From positions 8,309,780 through 8,373,779 of the forward strand of contig NC_080710.1 in the NCBI RefSeq assembly GCF_019097595.1: DNA of 64,000 nucleotides, in the 5' to 3' direction. The DNA is from Hemibagrus wyckioides. Lineage: Eukaryota; Chordata; Actinopteri; Siluriformes; Bagridae. The notes beneath the pieces were generated by a model. That model was not told the origin of the DNA. It made no database searches and saw only the letters and a program-made list of their open reading frames with translations. The translations under genes were made by a program, and so were the position numbers. Shown piece after piece: positions 50,395-61,298 of the stretch (positions are counted from its first letter, which is position 1; each line of letters begins with the position of its first letter).

Positions 50395-50470
50395 ATTCAC
50401 CGCCATCTTCCTTCACCAGCGGTGGACCACTTCCGGATGCTGCTCTGGGTCACGTGACTGACACGTTCAC
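50395..50470 (-). promoter_or_regulatory. Candidate promoter of the zinc-finger gene
   Basis: A CpG-containing island-like patch in AT-rich surroundings. On the minus strand it holds gtcacgtgacc (palindromic E-box) followed downstream by ggaagatggcgg, a YY1-type element typical of the start of TATA-less genes. It lies about 1.75 kb upstream of the first coding exon. The + strand has a TATA-like caataaaaatag at 50484, so transcription the other way cannot be excluded. Confidence 0.35.
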
Positions 50471-51054
50471 GTACGACGCGGCTCAATAAAAATAGAACAC
50501 CCCTCCCCCTCACCTCTTAGCAGTAGAAAGTTCACTAGACTGCTATAGACTCAAAAAAGTTATCTTTTTAGAACAGAAGTCAGCTATTCGATAAAAAATT
50601 ACGAACTGACTACTTGTCTAGAAACTTAAGCAATCGAGAGACAACTGATTTTGAAGAAGAAGAGACAGTAAAGAGCAAACAGAAGTTCCTTTGTGATTGC
50701 GTTATAGGACCAAAACAATGGAATAATTGGCATAAGACATATTAACATATATATTATTCATCATTAATTAAACAGCAAACCCTTTAACACCATTATGAAT
50801 GTTCATAACATCGTCACCTGTCCATTACTTATGTGCAAGAGCAATGACCAGGAAAAGGAAGAAGAAAACCGATTCAAACCAGAACATGTTTTGGAGAAAG
50901 GAGCCATTTGTTATGTAGACTTTGAAATTCTCACCATCATCCTCCCAGGCTCGCAATCGAACATGACAGAGTGCACAGCAAGTTTGATCCTAAAACATGT
51001 AAATGCTAATACAAAAATAAGGTTTTGTCACAAACTTATCACAAATACAGATCC

Positions 51055-51330
51055 ATCCACCTATTTTCTGAGCTGCTTATCCTATACAGGGTTGCAGGGA
51101 ACCCAGAGTCTATCCCAGGGCACAAGGCAGGGGAAGCCCTGAACAGGATGCCAACCATTGCAGGCTACAATCATACACACACATTTACACTCATCCTACC
51201 ACACATGACTTTGAACTTGGGGGAGGAAACCAGTATCCAGGAAAACCCCCAAAGCAAATGGAGCAAAAACTCCACACATGCAGAATAAGGGTGGGGACCG
51301 AACCCATATAGCCCTGGAGGTGCGAAGCTT
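51055..51330 (+). repeat. Diverged copy of repeat R2
   Basis: 'gagctgcttatcctatacagg', 'gagtctatcccagggcac' and 'aaactccacacatgcag' followed by 'ggggaccgaaccc' follow the R2 order. The open frame starting at 50795 runs into it. Confidence 0.7.
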
Positions 51331-51673
51331 GGACAGACCTGGATAAGCAAAGCTTCGAAAACTTGTTGTTTTTGTATGTTTGTATGTTTTTAATAGAGGA
51401 AACCAGTGAGGAAGTCAGAGAGCTGGACAGAGTAAAAAAAAATCCAGAATGTTTAATAGATCTTACACCAATGACATACACTGACCAGGCATAACATTAT
51501 GACATTATGTCTTCATGCAGAAATAACATGTTAGTACATTTTATGCATTTGAATTAATGTATTAATTAACACATAGGAGTAATCTAAATCAAACATGCTC
51601 TATAAAAACAAAGATGAATTACATGGGCATCATTTCCATTACTTTGTCATATTCACCTTTATACACAAACATA

Positions 51674-52097
51674 CACCGATCAGGCATAACATTATGACCA
51701 CTGACAGGTGACATGAATAAGACTGATTATCTCCTCATCATGGCACCTGTTAGTGGGTGGTATATATTAGACAGCAAGTGAACATTTTGTCCTCAAAGTT
51801 GATGTGTTAGAAGCAGGAAAAATGGACAAGTGTAAGGATTTGAGCGAGATTGACAAGGACCAAATTGTGATGGCTAGACCACTGGATCAGAGCATCTCCA
51901 AAACTGCAGCTCTTGTGGGGTGTTCCCGGTCTGCAGTGGTCAGTATCTATCAAAAGCATCCTATAGGTCAAGTATGTCCTTTATGACCTGTAAGTATCTT
52001 TTGGTGGCCAAGATCATATGGGTTAGGGCTGTTTGGCAGCAAAAGGGGGACCGGCACAATATTAGGCAGGTGGTCATAATCTTATGCCTGATCAGTG
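51674..52097 (+). mobile_element. Short Tc1-like element with transposase N-terminal remnant
   Basis: TA-flanked and 424 bp. Ends are caccgatcaggcataacatt and the inverse cttatgcctgatcagtg. Inside is a frame [20 protein letters not shown] with [20 protein letters not shown], the helix-turn-helix N-terminus of a Tc1-like transposase. The catalytic part has been deleted. A stray terminal fragment of the family is at 51480-51505. Confidence 0.8.
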
Positions 52098-52367
52098 TAA
52101 TTGGATAGCTCTGGATTACTTTAATCATTTACACTGTTCTTCCTTATCAAATGTAGAAAGGTATACTAATAATACACACTAATAATTTAATCTCAACCCA
52201 TTTTGTGTCCTTGTCCATCCATTTCTCTTCAAATCCCACTGTAGTACTTGTACATGCTCTGGGTGGCTCGGGCCCATGGATCTGCTACTTTATCCACAAG
52301 AGTGAACAATCTGAAATGATGCTTTTCTTTCGTATAGAGTGGGTTTGGTTAACGTTATGTGAGTAAT

Positions 52368-52592
52368 GGCTCAACTGATAAGGTGCTGGGATACTAATCT
52401 GAAGGTTAAGAGTTCATGCCACTGTAAGGGCCTTGAGCAAGTTGGGGCCACTGTAGGGGCACTCCACTGTAGGGGCATTATATCATGGCTGACCTTGTCC
52501 TCTGACACCAACTTCCTGGAAGCTGGGATATAAGAAGAATTTCACAGTGCTGAAAAGCATATGGGGGGGGGGGATAAAGGTTTCTTATCTTT
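52368..52592 (+). mobile_element. SINE-like repeat R4
   Basis: 'aaggtgctgggatactaatc', 'gggccttgagcaag' and 'tcctctgacaccaacttcc', then 'gggataaaggtttctt'. A G8 run sits before the tail. A scrap of repeat R3 follows at 52780-52862. Confidence 0.65.
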
Positions 52593-52954
52593 TAAACATG
52601 TATAATAGGTGATTGTTATTCACACACGAATCCTCACAAGAAGATGCGCATTTTAGTTAAGGTTGTGAGATTTGTGATTATGTCTGTGAGACTCCAACAG
52701 TGTCTCAGCTATAAGACTAGGGCATGCAATATTTGATAGACATTAAAAAAATATAATTTAAAATGTATAATTTATATCATGGACTTTTATATGACCATAA
52801 AGCTGCTATGCGACAGTGTCCATCGCATAATAAAAGTGCTATATAAATAAAATTGAATTGAAATATCTACAAAAGTCTTTATAAGGCAGAACAACTGACT
52901 TGAGAGACAAACAAATTTTTTATTACTTGGTTTGAATTTTTTTTAAATGTACAC

Positions 52955-52986
<32 letters not shown>

Positions 52987-53660
52987 GCCCTTTTTATTGT
53001 TAAGGAAGCTTTAAGTCATACAGTGATATTTGGTATCTTGACTGTTATGTATGGAGTCTATCTGTTATGTTGGGCATCTTGGACATTTTTTAAACTTATG
53101 TCATCACCGATATTTTAAAAGACAGGTTTGTTAATATATTCTGATATGCTTATCATATTCTCATATCATGTACATACTTTTACATCATACTTTTATAGCA
53201 TTTTACAATATTTAACATAAAACATGTTCAGCGATAAAATTGACTCTTTTGCTGTACTTTCTACAAATGTTTGGTTTTATTTTTATTATTTACTACATTG
53301 CATTGTTTGACATACATCAGTAAATGTTCATAGGACAAGAAGTTGTTACAGGTCCTGGATCGATTAATACAGAAGTGCACTTGAGAGCTACTAACACACG
53401 CGGAATCACCGCTGGTGTAGTCATTTGTAGTAGGCTTAGTGTTTCTAGCATATTTAGCCCGTGCTGTGACCTTTGCTATAGTGCTGTATGCACTCGGTGT
53501 GGCGTGATGACCTCCAGGAAGGAACACAGCTTCTCTTTATGCCACAGGAAGAAGAGTGTCATGCTCCTTGTAGCTGCTTTAGGGTTGTGGTAAGGGGCTC
53601 CAGCTTTGCGTGACTGAGGACCAGAGTTCGAGAAAAAGGATTTACAAGAGAATAAAGGGT

Positions 53661-54226
53661 TTAAACGCTATCCGAAGAGTAGACCATGTGGTAAAGCTGA
53701 TCCTGGAAGATGCCTGCGTAGGTGCGGACTGCTCCTGTTGTCTCCTCATACAGGTTCCTAAAAATATTACATAAAATACACTGAAATGAATGACCGTTAT
53801 ATTAACGGGTTATACTACGCTATTTTTCTATTGCACTATTGCATCAGAGGATGTGGAAAAAGGAAAAAAAAGTTCACCCACTTGGCTTTCTCATCCAGCT
53901 TGAGTTCCTTGATGGTGTCTACGTATGAACCCGCAACACCCAGGCTGTAATCATAATAGTTCTTCAGTTTGTCCATTATCATGGTAACTGGTCCCTTTTC
54001 CTCCTCCTCCTCCTCCTCAATCTCTCTGGGCACACGGAAGCTGTCCGCACCTGCAAAAACAATATTTTATATTATTATAATATATTATTAAAACTCTTCC
54101 TCTGAGCTTTTGTTTTATTCCTTTCCATAAAGTGTGCAAAGTAAACATGATCCATTTATGTGTGTATCATAACATACCCAAGGCGAGGAGTGCGATTAGC
54201 ACGCTGACAATCACCAGTTTGTTCAT
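53661..54226 (-). CDS. apoc2: Apolipoprotein C-II
   Basis: Secreted exchangeable apolipoprotein; in this family it is the obligatory cofactor of lipoprotein lipase. Coding exons 54226-54178, 54050-53882 and 53757-53661 join in frame to 104 residues. M1-G17 is a signal peptide (MNKLVIVSVLIALLALG). A Glu7 run follows near residues 27-33, then amphipathic helices (for example KLKNYYDYSLGVAGSY). The C-terminus contains TYAGIFQDQ. It keeps the Tyr, Ile, Asp and Gln that human studies showed to be needed for lipase activation, which makes the identification firm. Length is close to human (101). A non-coding first exon ends at a GTGAGT donor (54557), and the coding exon begins at 54240. A minus-strand AATAAA lies near 53285. 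Confidence 0.93.
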
Positions 54227-54556
54227 GCTGAATACTGGACCTGAGGAGAAAATGAAGATATGGTTTAAGTGCTAGTTATGTGTGTAAAGACCATCGCAGT
54301 GAATATCTCAAGAACTTTTCCTAAAAGTGGTTACTATCCTCATTTCAGTCGATGCTGTTACAATGTCTAATGCCATAAGAGGTAGATGAGATCGACAAAG
54401 GAGTAAAGACTTAGCAAAAATGATATTCTTTTAGCCTCGATATTAGATGATTAGTACATATTAAATGATTAGTAAAGATTCTAAACACAGTACAATTGAA
54501 AAAGCTGATTTCTTTTGCTTCTGTACTAATTGAATGAAGAACATAATTGTACTCAC

Positions 54557-54664
54557 TGTCTCTCCTCAGTAGGAAGTGTGTAACGCTGTTTAGCAGGTCA
54601 AGCACCTTGGCCTATCTTATATATATGAGGACTGATGTGTTGACTATCCAGAGACCAAAGTGCA
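54557..54664 (-). promoter_or_regulatory. apoc2 promoter and non-coding first exon
   Basis: On the minus strand catatatataag (54616-54627) is a TATA box. Transcription would start near 54590, and the first exon would end at 54557 before GTGAGT. About 25 bp upstream of the TATA is agaccaaagtgca (+ strand 54652-54664), a CAAAG-core direct repeat resembling an HNF4 site. This fits liver expression. The start position is inferred from TATA spacing. Confidence 0.55.
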
Positions 54665-55254
54665 ACTCTCTCAGAGAGAGAAAAAGTGAAAAGAGAGAAG
54701 GGGGAGTAGAGAGAAGGGGGGGTCACTAAGGGTAAGGTGTGAACATGAAATCAAATTTATCTTATTGTTAAGATAAATGACTCGAAATCTGTGTTACAGC
54801 AGATTTAAAGCAGGAACTATTTTCTGTGCTCTGATCATCGGTAAAGTCGACCACAATCTTTAGTGGAAACTGATGATCTAATCAACTGCCTCAATATAAA
54901 TATGTTAATATTCCATAATTACTTTTGTCCGTTTTTTCATATTCCTCATATCTAGCCCTTTGAAGTTCCATGAGTACATACCTGTTTATTGAGCGAGTAG
55001 TCTGGCACACGTTTGCAGTCCAAAGTTTAATTCATCTTAGACACGTCAGTCTGTTTATCTAAGGTTTATTTAAGGTTATCACACTATTGTTTTCTGTGTT
55101 TTAGTTGGTCCTCATCACCATGGACTTTGGAGTTCCTTATTTGCTTGTTCTCGATATTCTTAAACGATTCCAATATCCTCATTTTTGGTCATCAATAACA
55201 AGACCCGAAATCAAACAAGTCTTTTTTGAAGCTGAATTGTTTAGTTTTTGAAAT

Positions 55255-55571
55255 GTAAGATTATCGCCTATTCATTGTAGGGGACATACTGTATGATAGT
55301 TCCATTAAAAGGTAGGACATGATGTAGCAATTTAGATTAACCAGAATTTCAGCTTCTATTTCTTAGAAAATGACACACTTTTTTGAACCCACTCATTTTT
55401 TCACATGAAAAGTATTGGAACATCTGACTGACTGACTGACTGACTGAATGAATGAATGACAGACACCCAGGTATATCAAAGAAGCTTGAACAGAAAACAA
55501 AAGAAGAATACAACAATCAGTGCAGTCACACTAAGCCAGAGACATGAAACCAAATAATATGAAAGTGTTAT
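55255..55571 (+). repeat. Dispersed repeat R5, left part, interrupted by the Gypsy element
   Basis: From 'cgcctattcattgtagggg' to 'gaaaccaaataatatgaaag'. It continues after the LTR element at 57668-57735 ('ttactttaatctgttcc' to 'ggtggtctgcca'). An uninterrupted relative lies at 58367-58765. Confidence 0.75.
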
Positions 55572-55930
55572 TGTCACGAGGCCTGAACGCCAGAGGGAGC
55601 CGTCGCCCGAATATTAACTGTTTCTGTTCACTTCCGGTTCTATGACCTATATAAACCGCACGCTATCCTAGTTTCATTGCGAAGCAGTGTTTCCTTTGTG
55701 TTACCTGCCAAGCCTTGATTTATCTATAGTCTCGTTTCCTCGTGTATGACCTTGCTCGTCTTTCTTCTGACTACGTTTCTTGGACTAGCGTTTTGGTTTT
55801 GACTTTCTCTTCATTGCTTTCTGGTTTTCGACTCTATCTTTTCCGTGACCTCGACCAAGATCTTAGCCTTTGGCCCTTTACATCATCCGCGTATGGATTC
55901 TAATACCCCTACGTCTGATGGGACGTTACA
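55572..55930 (+). repeat. 5' LTR
   Basis: TG...CA, 359 bp. TATA box at 55648-55655 and probable transcript start near 55679. An ATG at 55893 opens the Gag frame inside the LTR. If the following G is counted the repeat is 360 bp and the duplication 4 bp (TTAT). Confidence 0.93.
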
Positions 55931-57353
55931 GAATGCTTCGCCTGAAATGAGTCCAGAGGATATGCAAGCGGCACTGTGGCGGCAGCGTGTCCTTATTCAA
56001 GCTTACCAGGCGGAGGTCGACGCGCTGAGGGCAGCTAACCACCAGCTCCAGCAGCAGCCACTGGATCAGGCAGCCGCCGCCGCGCCAGCGCATGACACCC
56101 ACCGCGAACTTCCTCGTTTTGCCCTTCCTGAGAAGTTTGACGGATCCGCCGATCGTTGCCGAGGTTTTCTTCGTCAGTGTGATAACTATTTCGCTCACCA
56201 ACCTGAGGCTTACCGCGACGAAAGAACCAGGTGCGCGTTCATATTATCCTTACTAACTGGTAGAGCGCTAGATAAGGCATGCAAATTAGTTCCCATGAAG
56301 GGATTACCTACTTCCATGGAGACCGCCGTGGCCATTTTCCACAACGTCTTCCGGAATTTTGGGCTCCCCGAGGACATTGTATCGGATCGGGGGCCACAGT
56401 TTACCTCCAGGGTCTGGCAGGAATTCTGCAAGCAACTAAGAATCAAGGTCAGTCTGAGCTCAGGATACCACCCCCAATCTAACGGGCAGGCCGAACATCT
56501 GAACCAAGAACTAGGAAGGTTCTTGAGGGCTTACTGCAGCAAGGAACAGCATCGATGGAGTGAATTCCTCCCATGGGCCGAATACGCTCAGAACTCCCTC
56601 ACCCATTCCTCTACGGGGCTGACACCCTTCCAATGTGTTTTTGGCTATCAACCACCCCTGTTCCCGTGGTCCGGGGAGCCCTCTGATGTCCCCGCGGTGG
56701 ACGAATGGTCCAGGCGAAGCCAGGAGATCTGGGAACGAGCCCATGTTCGCCTTCATCGGGCTATACGTAGACAGGCAATGCAAGCCAACCGCCGACGCCA
56801 ACCCCACCCTACCTACCAAGTGGGTCAAAAGGTTTGGTTATCCACGCGCAACCTGAAACTCAAGCTGCCATGTCGTAAGCTCAGCCCCAGGTTCGTCGGC
56901 CCCTTCAAGATCATCCACCAGGTTAATCCCGTCTCGTTTCACCTAGAGCTGCCCGCCTCCTACCGCCTCGCACCCACCTTTCATGTATCCCTGCTCAAGC
57001 CCTATCACGAGCCACAGACCGCGGACCCCTCTGCCCATGAGCCACCCCCTCCCCTGGACATTGACGGTTCCCTCGCCTATCGGGTCCACACCATTCTTAA
57101 CTCGCGTCGTCAGGGCCGCCGCCTCCAATACCTGGTGGACTGGGAGGGATATGGCCCGGAGGAGCGATGCTGGGTCAATGCAAACGATATCCTGGACCCC
57201 GCTCTCATAGACGAATTCCACCAGAACTTTCCCCACAGACCCGCCCCTCGCCCGAGGGGACGCCCTCGACGCCGAACACCTGGAGGTGTTCTTAGACGGG
57301 GGGGTTCTGTCACGAGGCCTGAACGCCAGAGGGAGCCGTCGCCCGAATATTAA
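55893..57353 (+). pseudogene. Gag-integrase fusion frame of the deleted Gypsy element
   Basis: An open frame of 486 codons from the ATG at 55893 (within the 5' LTR) to TAA at 57351-57353 (within the 3' LTR). The first ~127 residues are Gag-like: a coiled-coil-prone Gln/Ala-rich part and the motif [19 protein letters not shown]. Near nt 56270 it switches to integrase ([14 protein letters not shown]). The second catalytic Asp and the Glu of NGQAE are 35 residues apart. The zinc-binding domain and first Asp are lost. The C-terminus has GPF.I and FHVSLLKP motifs and a chromodomain ([16 protein letters not shown]). The in-frame junction makes this a deletion derivative; a function of the fused product is unknown. 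Confidence 0.85.
55932..55941 (+). other. Candidate self-priming primer-binding site
   Basis: AATGCTTCGC follows the 5' LTR by one base. Its exact complement, GCGAAGCATT, lies in the 3' LTR (57415-57424), about 31 bp after the TATA box. The 5' LTR copy (55679-55688) keeps the first eight bases. No tRNA-type primer site is evident. Confidence 0.65.
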
Positions 57354-57666
57354 CTGTTTCTGTTCACTTCCGGTTCTATGACCTATATAAACCGCACGCT
57401 ATCCTAGTTTCATTGCGAAGCATTGTTTCCTTTGTGTTACCTGCCAAGCCTTGATTTATCTATAGTCTCGTTTCCTCGTGTATGACCTTGCTCGTCTTTC
57501 TTCTGACTACGTTTCTTGGACTAGCGTTTTGGTTTTGACTTTCTCTTCATTGCTTTCTGGTTTTCGACTCTATCTTTTCCGTGACCTCGACCAAGATCTT
57601 AGCCTTTGACCCTTTACATCATCTGCATATGGATTCTAATACCCCTACGTCTGACGGGACGTTACA
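57308..57666 (+). repeat. 3' LTR
   Basis: 359 bp, five substitutions from the 5' LTR. Followed by the target duplication gttat at 57667-57671. Confidence 0.93.
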
Positions 57667-57815
57667 GTTATTTACTTTAATCTGTTCCTATACTTTTGCT
57701 AAAATTAGGTGGTCTGCCAACAAAGGTGCTGTGTTTGTAAATATCAGGAAAAACAGCACAGCCTACAAATATGGCCATGAGAGACTACAGTCCCCAGCAC
57801 AACATGCCACCAGAG

Positions 57816-57855
<40 letters not shown>

Positions 57856-57899
57856 TACTAAGAACTCCTTGCAGTCTAGTCCCCCTGAATGAACTGCTG

Positions 57900-58090
57900 C
57901 CAAAGCTTTACAGAAATATGAAAATGAAGAATAAAATTTGCAACGTTTAAAATTAAAATTTATATTTATCCCTAATGAGTAACCCAGAGGTTGAGATGAT
58001 ATAAGGAAGAAACCTTGAGAGGAACCAGACTCAAAAGAAAAGCCATCCTCATCTGGGTGATACCAGAGTGTGCGATTATAAATGATCTCC
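57900..58090 (-). mobile_element. Partial MITE-like repeat R3
   Basis: 'agctttacagaaatatg', 'gaggaagaaaccttgagagg'-like and 'gggtgataccagagtgtgcg' match the left half of the copy at 22430. A CA microsatellite (57820-57852) lies just before. Confidence 0.6.
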
Positions 58091-58366
58091 TGTGTACAAT
58101 TGTATGTAGTCAAGTGGAGTTGCGTAACCAAAAGTTTCTGAACCATATATGAGAACCATATATAAATTGATTAAGTATGAAAATATATTGATTTATGCAA
58201 GTATAAAATTAATTTTAGCGCATAAAAACTGTAAGATCTAATGATAAACCTTGAGTTTTTTCCACATACAGTGCTGTGCTAGGTACCATTTTATAGATAT
58301 TTATTTTATGAATAATTATTTTATGAATAATTTAAAAATTATGTATAATATGCTTTTTTAATTGTA

Positions 58367-58765
58367 AGACAAACGCCTATTCATTGTTGGGGACATCAAA
58401 TGTAAGTTCCATTTGGTAGGGCATGATGTGGACGAGAATATCAGCCTCTGTTTCATAGAACATGAGTCCCTTTGTTCAAACAAACCCATTATTTCCGAAT
58501 GATCAAAAGTATTGGAACACGCAACTGACTCACTCACTCACTCTTGGGTGTTTCTTGTTGCCCAGCAACACAGACAACTGAAAGAAGCCTGAAAAGGAGC
58601 ACAAAAGAACAATACAATGTACACTGAATCAAAGCAGTGATATTAAGCCAGAGACATGAAACCAAAATAACATGAGTGTTATCTACTTTCATTTACTTTA
58701 ATCTGTTCATATACTTTTGCTCACCTAAAAATTGGGTGGTCTGCCATCCAAAGGTGCCATGTTTT
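58367..58765 (+). repeat. Dispersed repeat R5, uninterrupted copy
   Basis: From 'cgcctattcattgttgggg' through 'aaagtattggaacacgc', 'ttaagccagagacatgaaacc' and 'gagtgttatctac', to 'ggtggtctgccatcc'. It corresponds to 55255-55571 plus 57668-57735 without the LTR element. A (TTG)n run follows at 58766-58792. Confidence 0.75.
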
Positions 58766-59552
58766 TGTTGTTGTTGTTGTTGTTGTTGTTGTTTTGTTTT
58801 TAATATCCAAGTGTAAATAACAAGAAATGAAATATCCCATCTCATATTTTGATCTCAAACCCAAAAACATTTTAGATTTCCAAAATGTTTCCAAAAAACA
58901 TAAAATTACAGAAAAATGATTTCCCAAAAATGTGAAGAAAAAAAATCCCAAAAAATAATGTTACAGAAAAATATTTGTATGTTGGTGAAGTATAAAAGAA
59001 TTGAATTTTTTTGCATGAGTCATGAGAAGGAGTAGCTGGGACAAATGGCATGTTCTAGCTCATCTGTCAATCACAGTGACCAACCAATAAGGTGCCACTG
59101 AGCCTAATCATATAAAATACAAAAGAACTTCAAAAATGGTTTTAAACCGATTGCAATTTAAAAGTCAATTTATGTGCATTTCTGTGTCCTGGAGCTCACA
59201 GGTATAAATCCTGGCAATGTCACAGCTAGGAAAAAGATGCAGAAGATTCACAGCTTGCCTCCACCCTTCACTAGCTGTATATTAACACAGTTTTCTGTTG
59301 CTATTGGGTTGCCAGCACAACCTAAAATAAGCAGTTCACTTAATTTTCATTACGGCAAATAAAAATATTATCCCGGATGAAAGGTTTTAGTAGGAGAGGA
59401 TTCAATCAACAGTAAATTTGCTTTCAAATCTGGTGACAAATTACAGGTCAGTGGTTTCCGAACATAGCCTCAGACGACAATTTCCTGCTTGTTTTGTCAT
59501 TCTTTCCTGATCTAACTAATCAGCGAACACACACTTCTTAATTTAACATAGA

Positions 59553-59917
59553 TCAGATCAGGTAACTGATCAGAAGGTTGTAGTTCAAGGCTCCAAACTG
59601 CCATGCTATCAATGTTGGGCCCTTGAGAAAGACCCTTAAACTTATTTGCTCCAGGGGCACTGCACAATGGGTGACCCTGTGCTCTGACCACAGCTTGGTA
59701 ATAAGCTGGGATATGCAAAAATCAGCAGTGGTGGCTCAAGTGGTTAAGGATCTGTGTTGTTGATCAGAAGACTGGCACCACCAAGCTGGGCCCTTGAGCA
59801 AGGCCTTTAACCCCCTTTCTGCTCTGACCCCAACTTCGTCAGCTGGGATACCCCGAAGAACAGAATGCCACTGTGCTGTAATGTATGTGTGATGATAATA
59901 AAAGCTTCTTCTTCTAG
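59553..59917 (+). mobile_element. Two tandem R4 SINE-like copies
   Basis: The first (59553-59716) has 'gggcccttgagaaagaccc' and 'ctgtgctctgaccac' but no complete tail. The second (59724-59917) has 'gggcccttgagcaaggcc' and ends 'gataataaaagcttctt'. Confidence 0.7.
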
Positions 59918-59965
59918 ATATATTAAAGCAGAGAAAACAAATAAATAAACAGATTTATGACTGCT

Positions 59966-60303
59966 GTCACGTTTATGTCAGAATCAGCTTTTCACTACAT
60001 TACCCATCAGCCCCAGCATGTCACATGACCATGACACATGTCCCACAGCTCACACTCACCTGTGTCATGTTATTCCTCATTAACACCCACTTGAAAGTTC
60101 TGGTTTTGGTGTGTTTCTCAGTCCCGGTTTTGTTGGTGGTGGTTGTTGTGTGTGCCACAGTGATCTCATAGGCTCTCGTATGCTCTTTGCTTTGTAACAA
60201 CAGTTCATGGTTATCGTTTGTACGTCAAAGTTGGTTTGTTAGCACTCTTTTTAATAAAATGAATCTGTACTTGCATGCACTGTCACCTCCGATCCCAGAC
60301 AAG
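59966..60303 (+). mobile_element. Possible solo LTR
   Basis: Begins TGTCACGTTT and ends near 'gatcccagaca'. It has an AATAAA-containing 'ttttaataaaatg' shortly before the end, as in fish Gypsy LTRs. No target duplication is recognised, so the call is tentative. Confidence 0.3.
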
Positions 60304-61298
60304 TGCAGCTTAAGCACAGTACAAAAGGTTTTTTAAGCTTTAAAGACTGGAATAAAAATATAGTCACTTAGTGCAACAGCTAACACCATGCAAATGCAAA
60401 GGAATCGAAATGAAAAGTTGTTCTGCAATGAATTAGTGCTACAGTTGTCACAGATAGTTTGGCTCTCAAGTCTCCATCAGTGAACAGTTGATAGTCAACA
60501 AGATAGACTTCATATTAAACCTAGAATGAATTTCCTGATTACATAATCACACTTTTTTTGTCTACAGTTATAGTAAACTAAAAACTTGTCTATAGTAGAA
60601 AGACATTATTTAATCACACTCTCTGCTGTCACTTCCCTTTTGAGTCTGGTTTTTTGATATCGTTTTTCTTGCCAACATTGCCTCTGATTTTCTCATTATG
60701 GATAAATTTATAATTCATATGAATATCCTGAAAATGTCATATTTCTATGAATATTTAAGTAGCTTGGTCCTGAACTTAATTACACCTTGCTCAAAAATTG
60801 TGTGTGTGTGTGTGACTCTTCTAATGGTTTAATTAAGCGAGTTCAATCTCCATGTCTGACTTGAACATCAATGAAACAAAGCTGGAATTATATTACATGA
60901 CCACAGATCGTGTTTGAGAGATTTTCTACGTATAGAACATATTCAGCTTTGATCAAGTGATTTCATTTTAGTCCTCACAACATGATATCATACTCGAAGT
61001 CACATAGTGGTTGTTTTTATTCTTTATTAATGCTGCACAAATGTTGATGTCTATTTTTGCATGTACAGGAGAACATCATAATATACAGTTATGTACAGTA
61101 CAAGCCTATGATCTACACCTGCACATGACTATCTATCACAATGTTATTTCTTCTGATGTCCCTGTTAAGACCGTGGCCCAATTGTACATCTTATGGCTGT
61201 GCAATTGAGAAACAAATAGCTAAAGCTAAAGCATCTCAGGCAGCACAGTCAGAGGGTGCAGGGAAAGCGTTTGGAGGTCAAGTGGCCTTTGAATTTTT

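Larger units (their letters stand above)
55572..57666 (+). mobile_element. Internally deleted Ty3/Gypsy LTR retrotransposon (chromodomain type)
   Basis: 5' LTR 55572-55930 and 3' LTR 57308-57666 begin TGTCACG, end TTACA, are 359 bp each and differ at five positions. The 5-bp target duplication is GTTAT. The LTRs contain tatataaa (55648-55655). A polypurine tract 'gacggggggg' (about 57295-57304) precedes the 3' LTR. The interior retains only the Gag start and the second half of integrase with a chromodomain. Protease, reverse transcriptase and RNase H are absent, so it is not autonomous. Confidence 0.95.

Noticed and set aside
50795..51142. 115-codon frame
   Set aside because: It resembles no protein I know, and its last third lies in repeat R2. 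No splice or poly(A) context supports it, though a small gene cannot be fully excluded.
55845..55892. Upstream extension of the Gag frame
   Set aside because: It would start with GTG inside the LTR. The ATG at 55893 is the sensible start.
57581..57892. 103-codon frame after the Gypsy element
   Set aside because: It is the Gag start encoded by the 3' LTR running into flanking DNA and a CA repeat.
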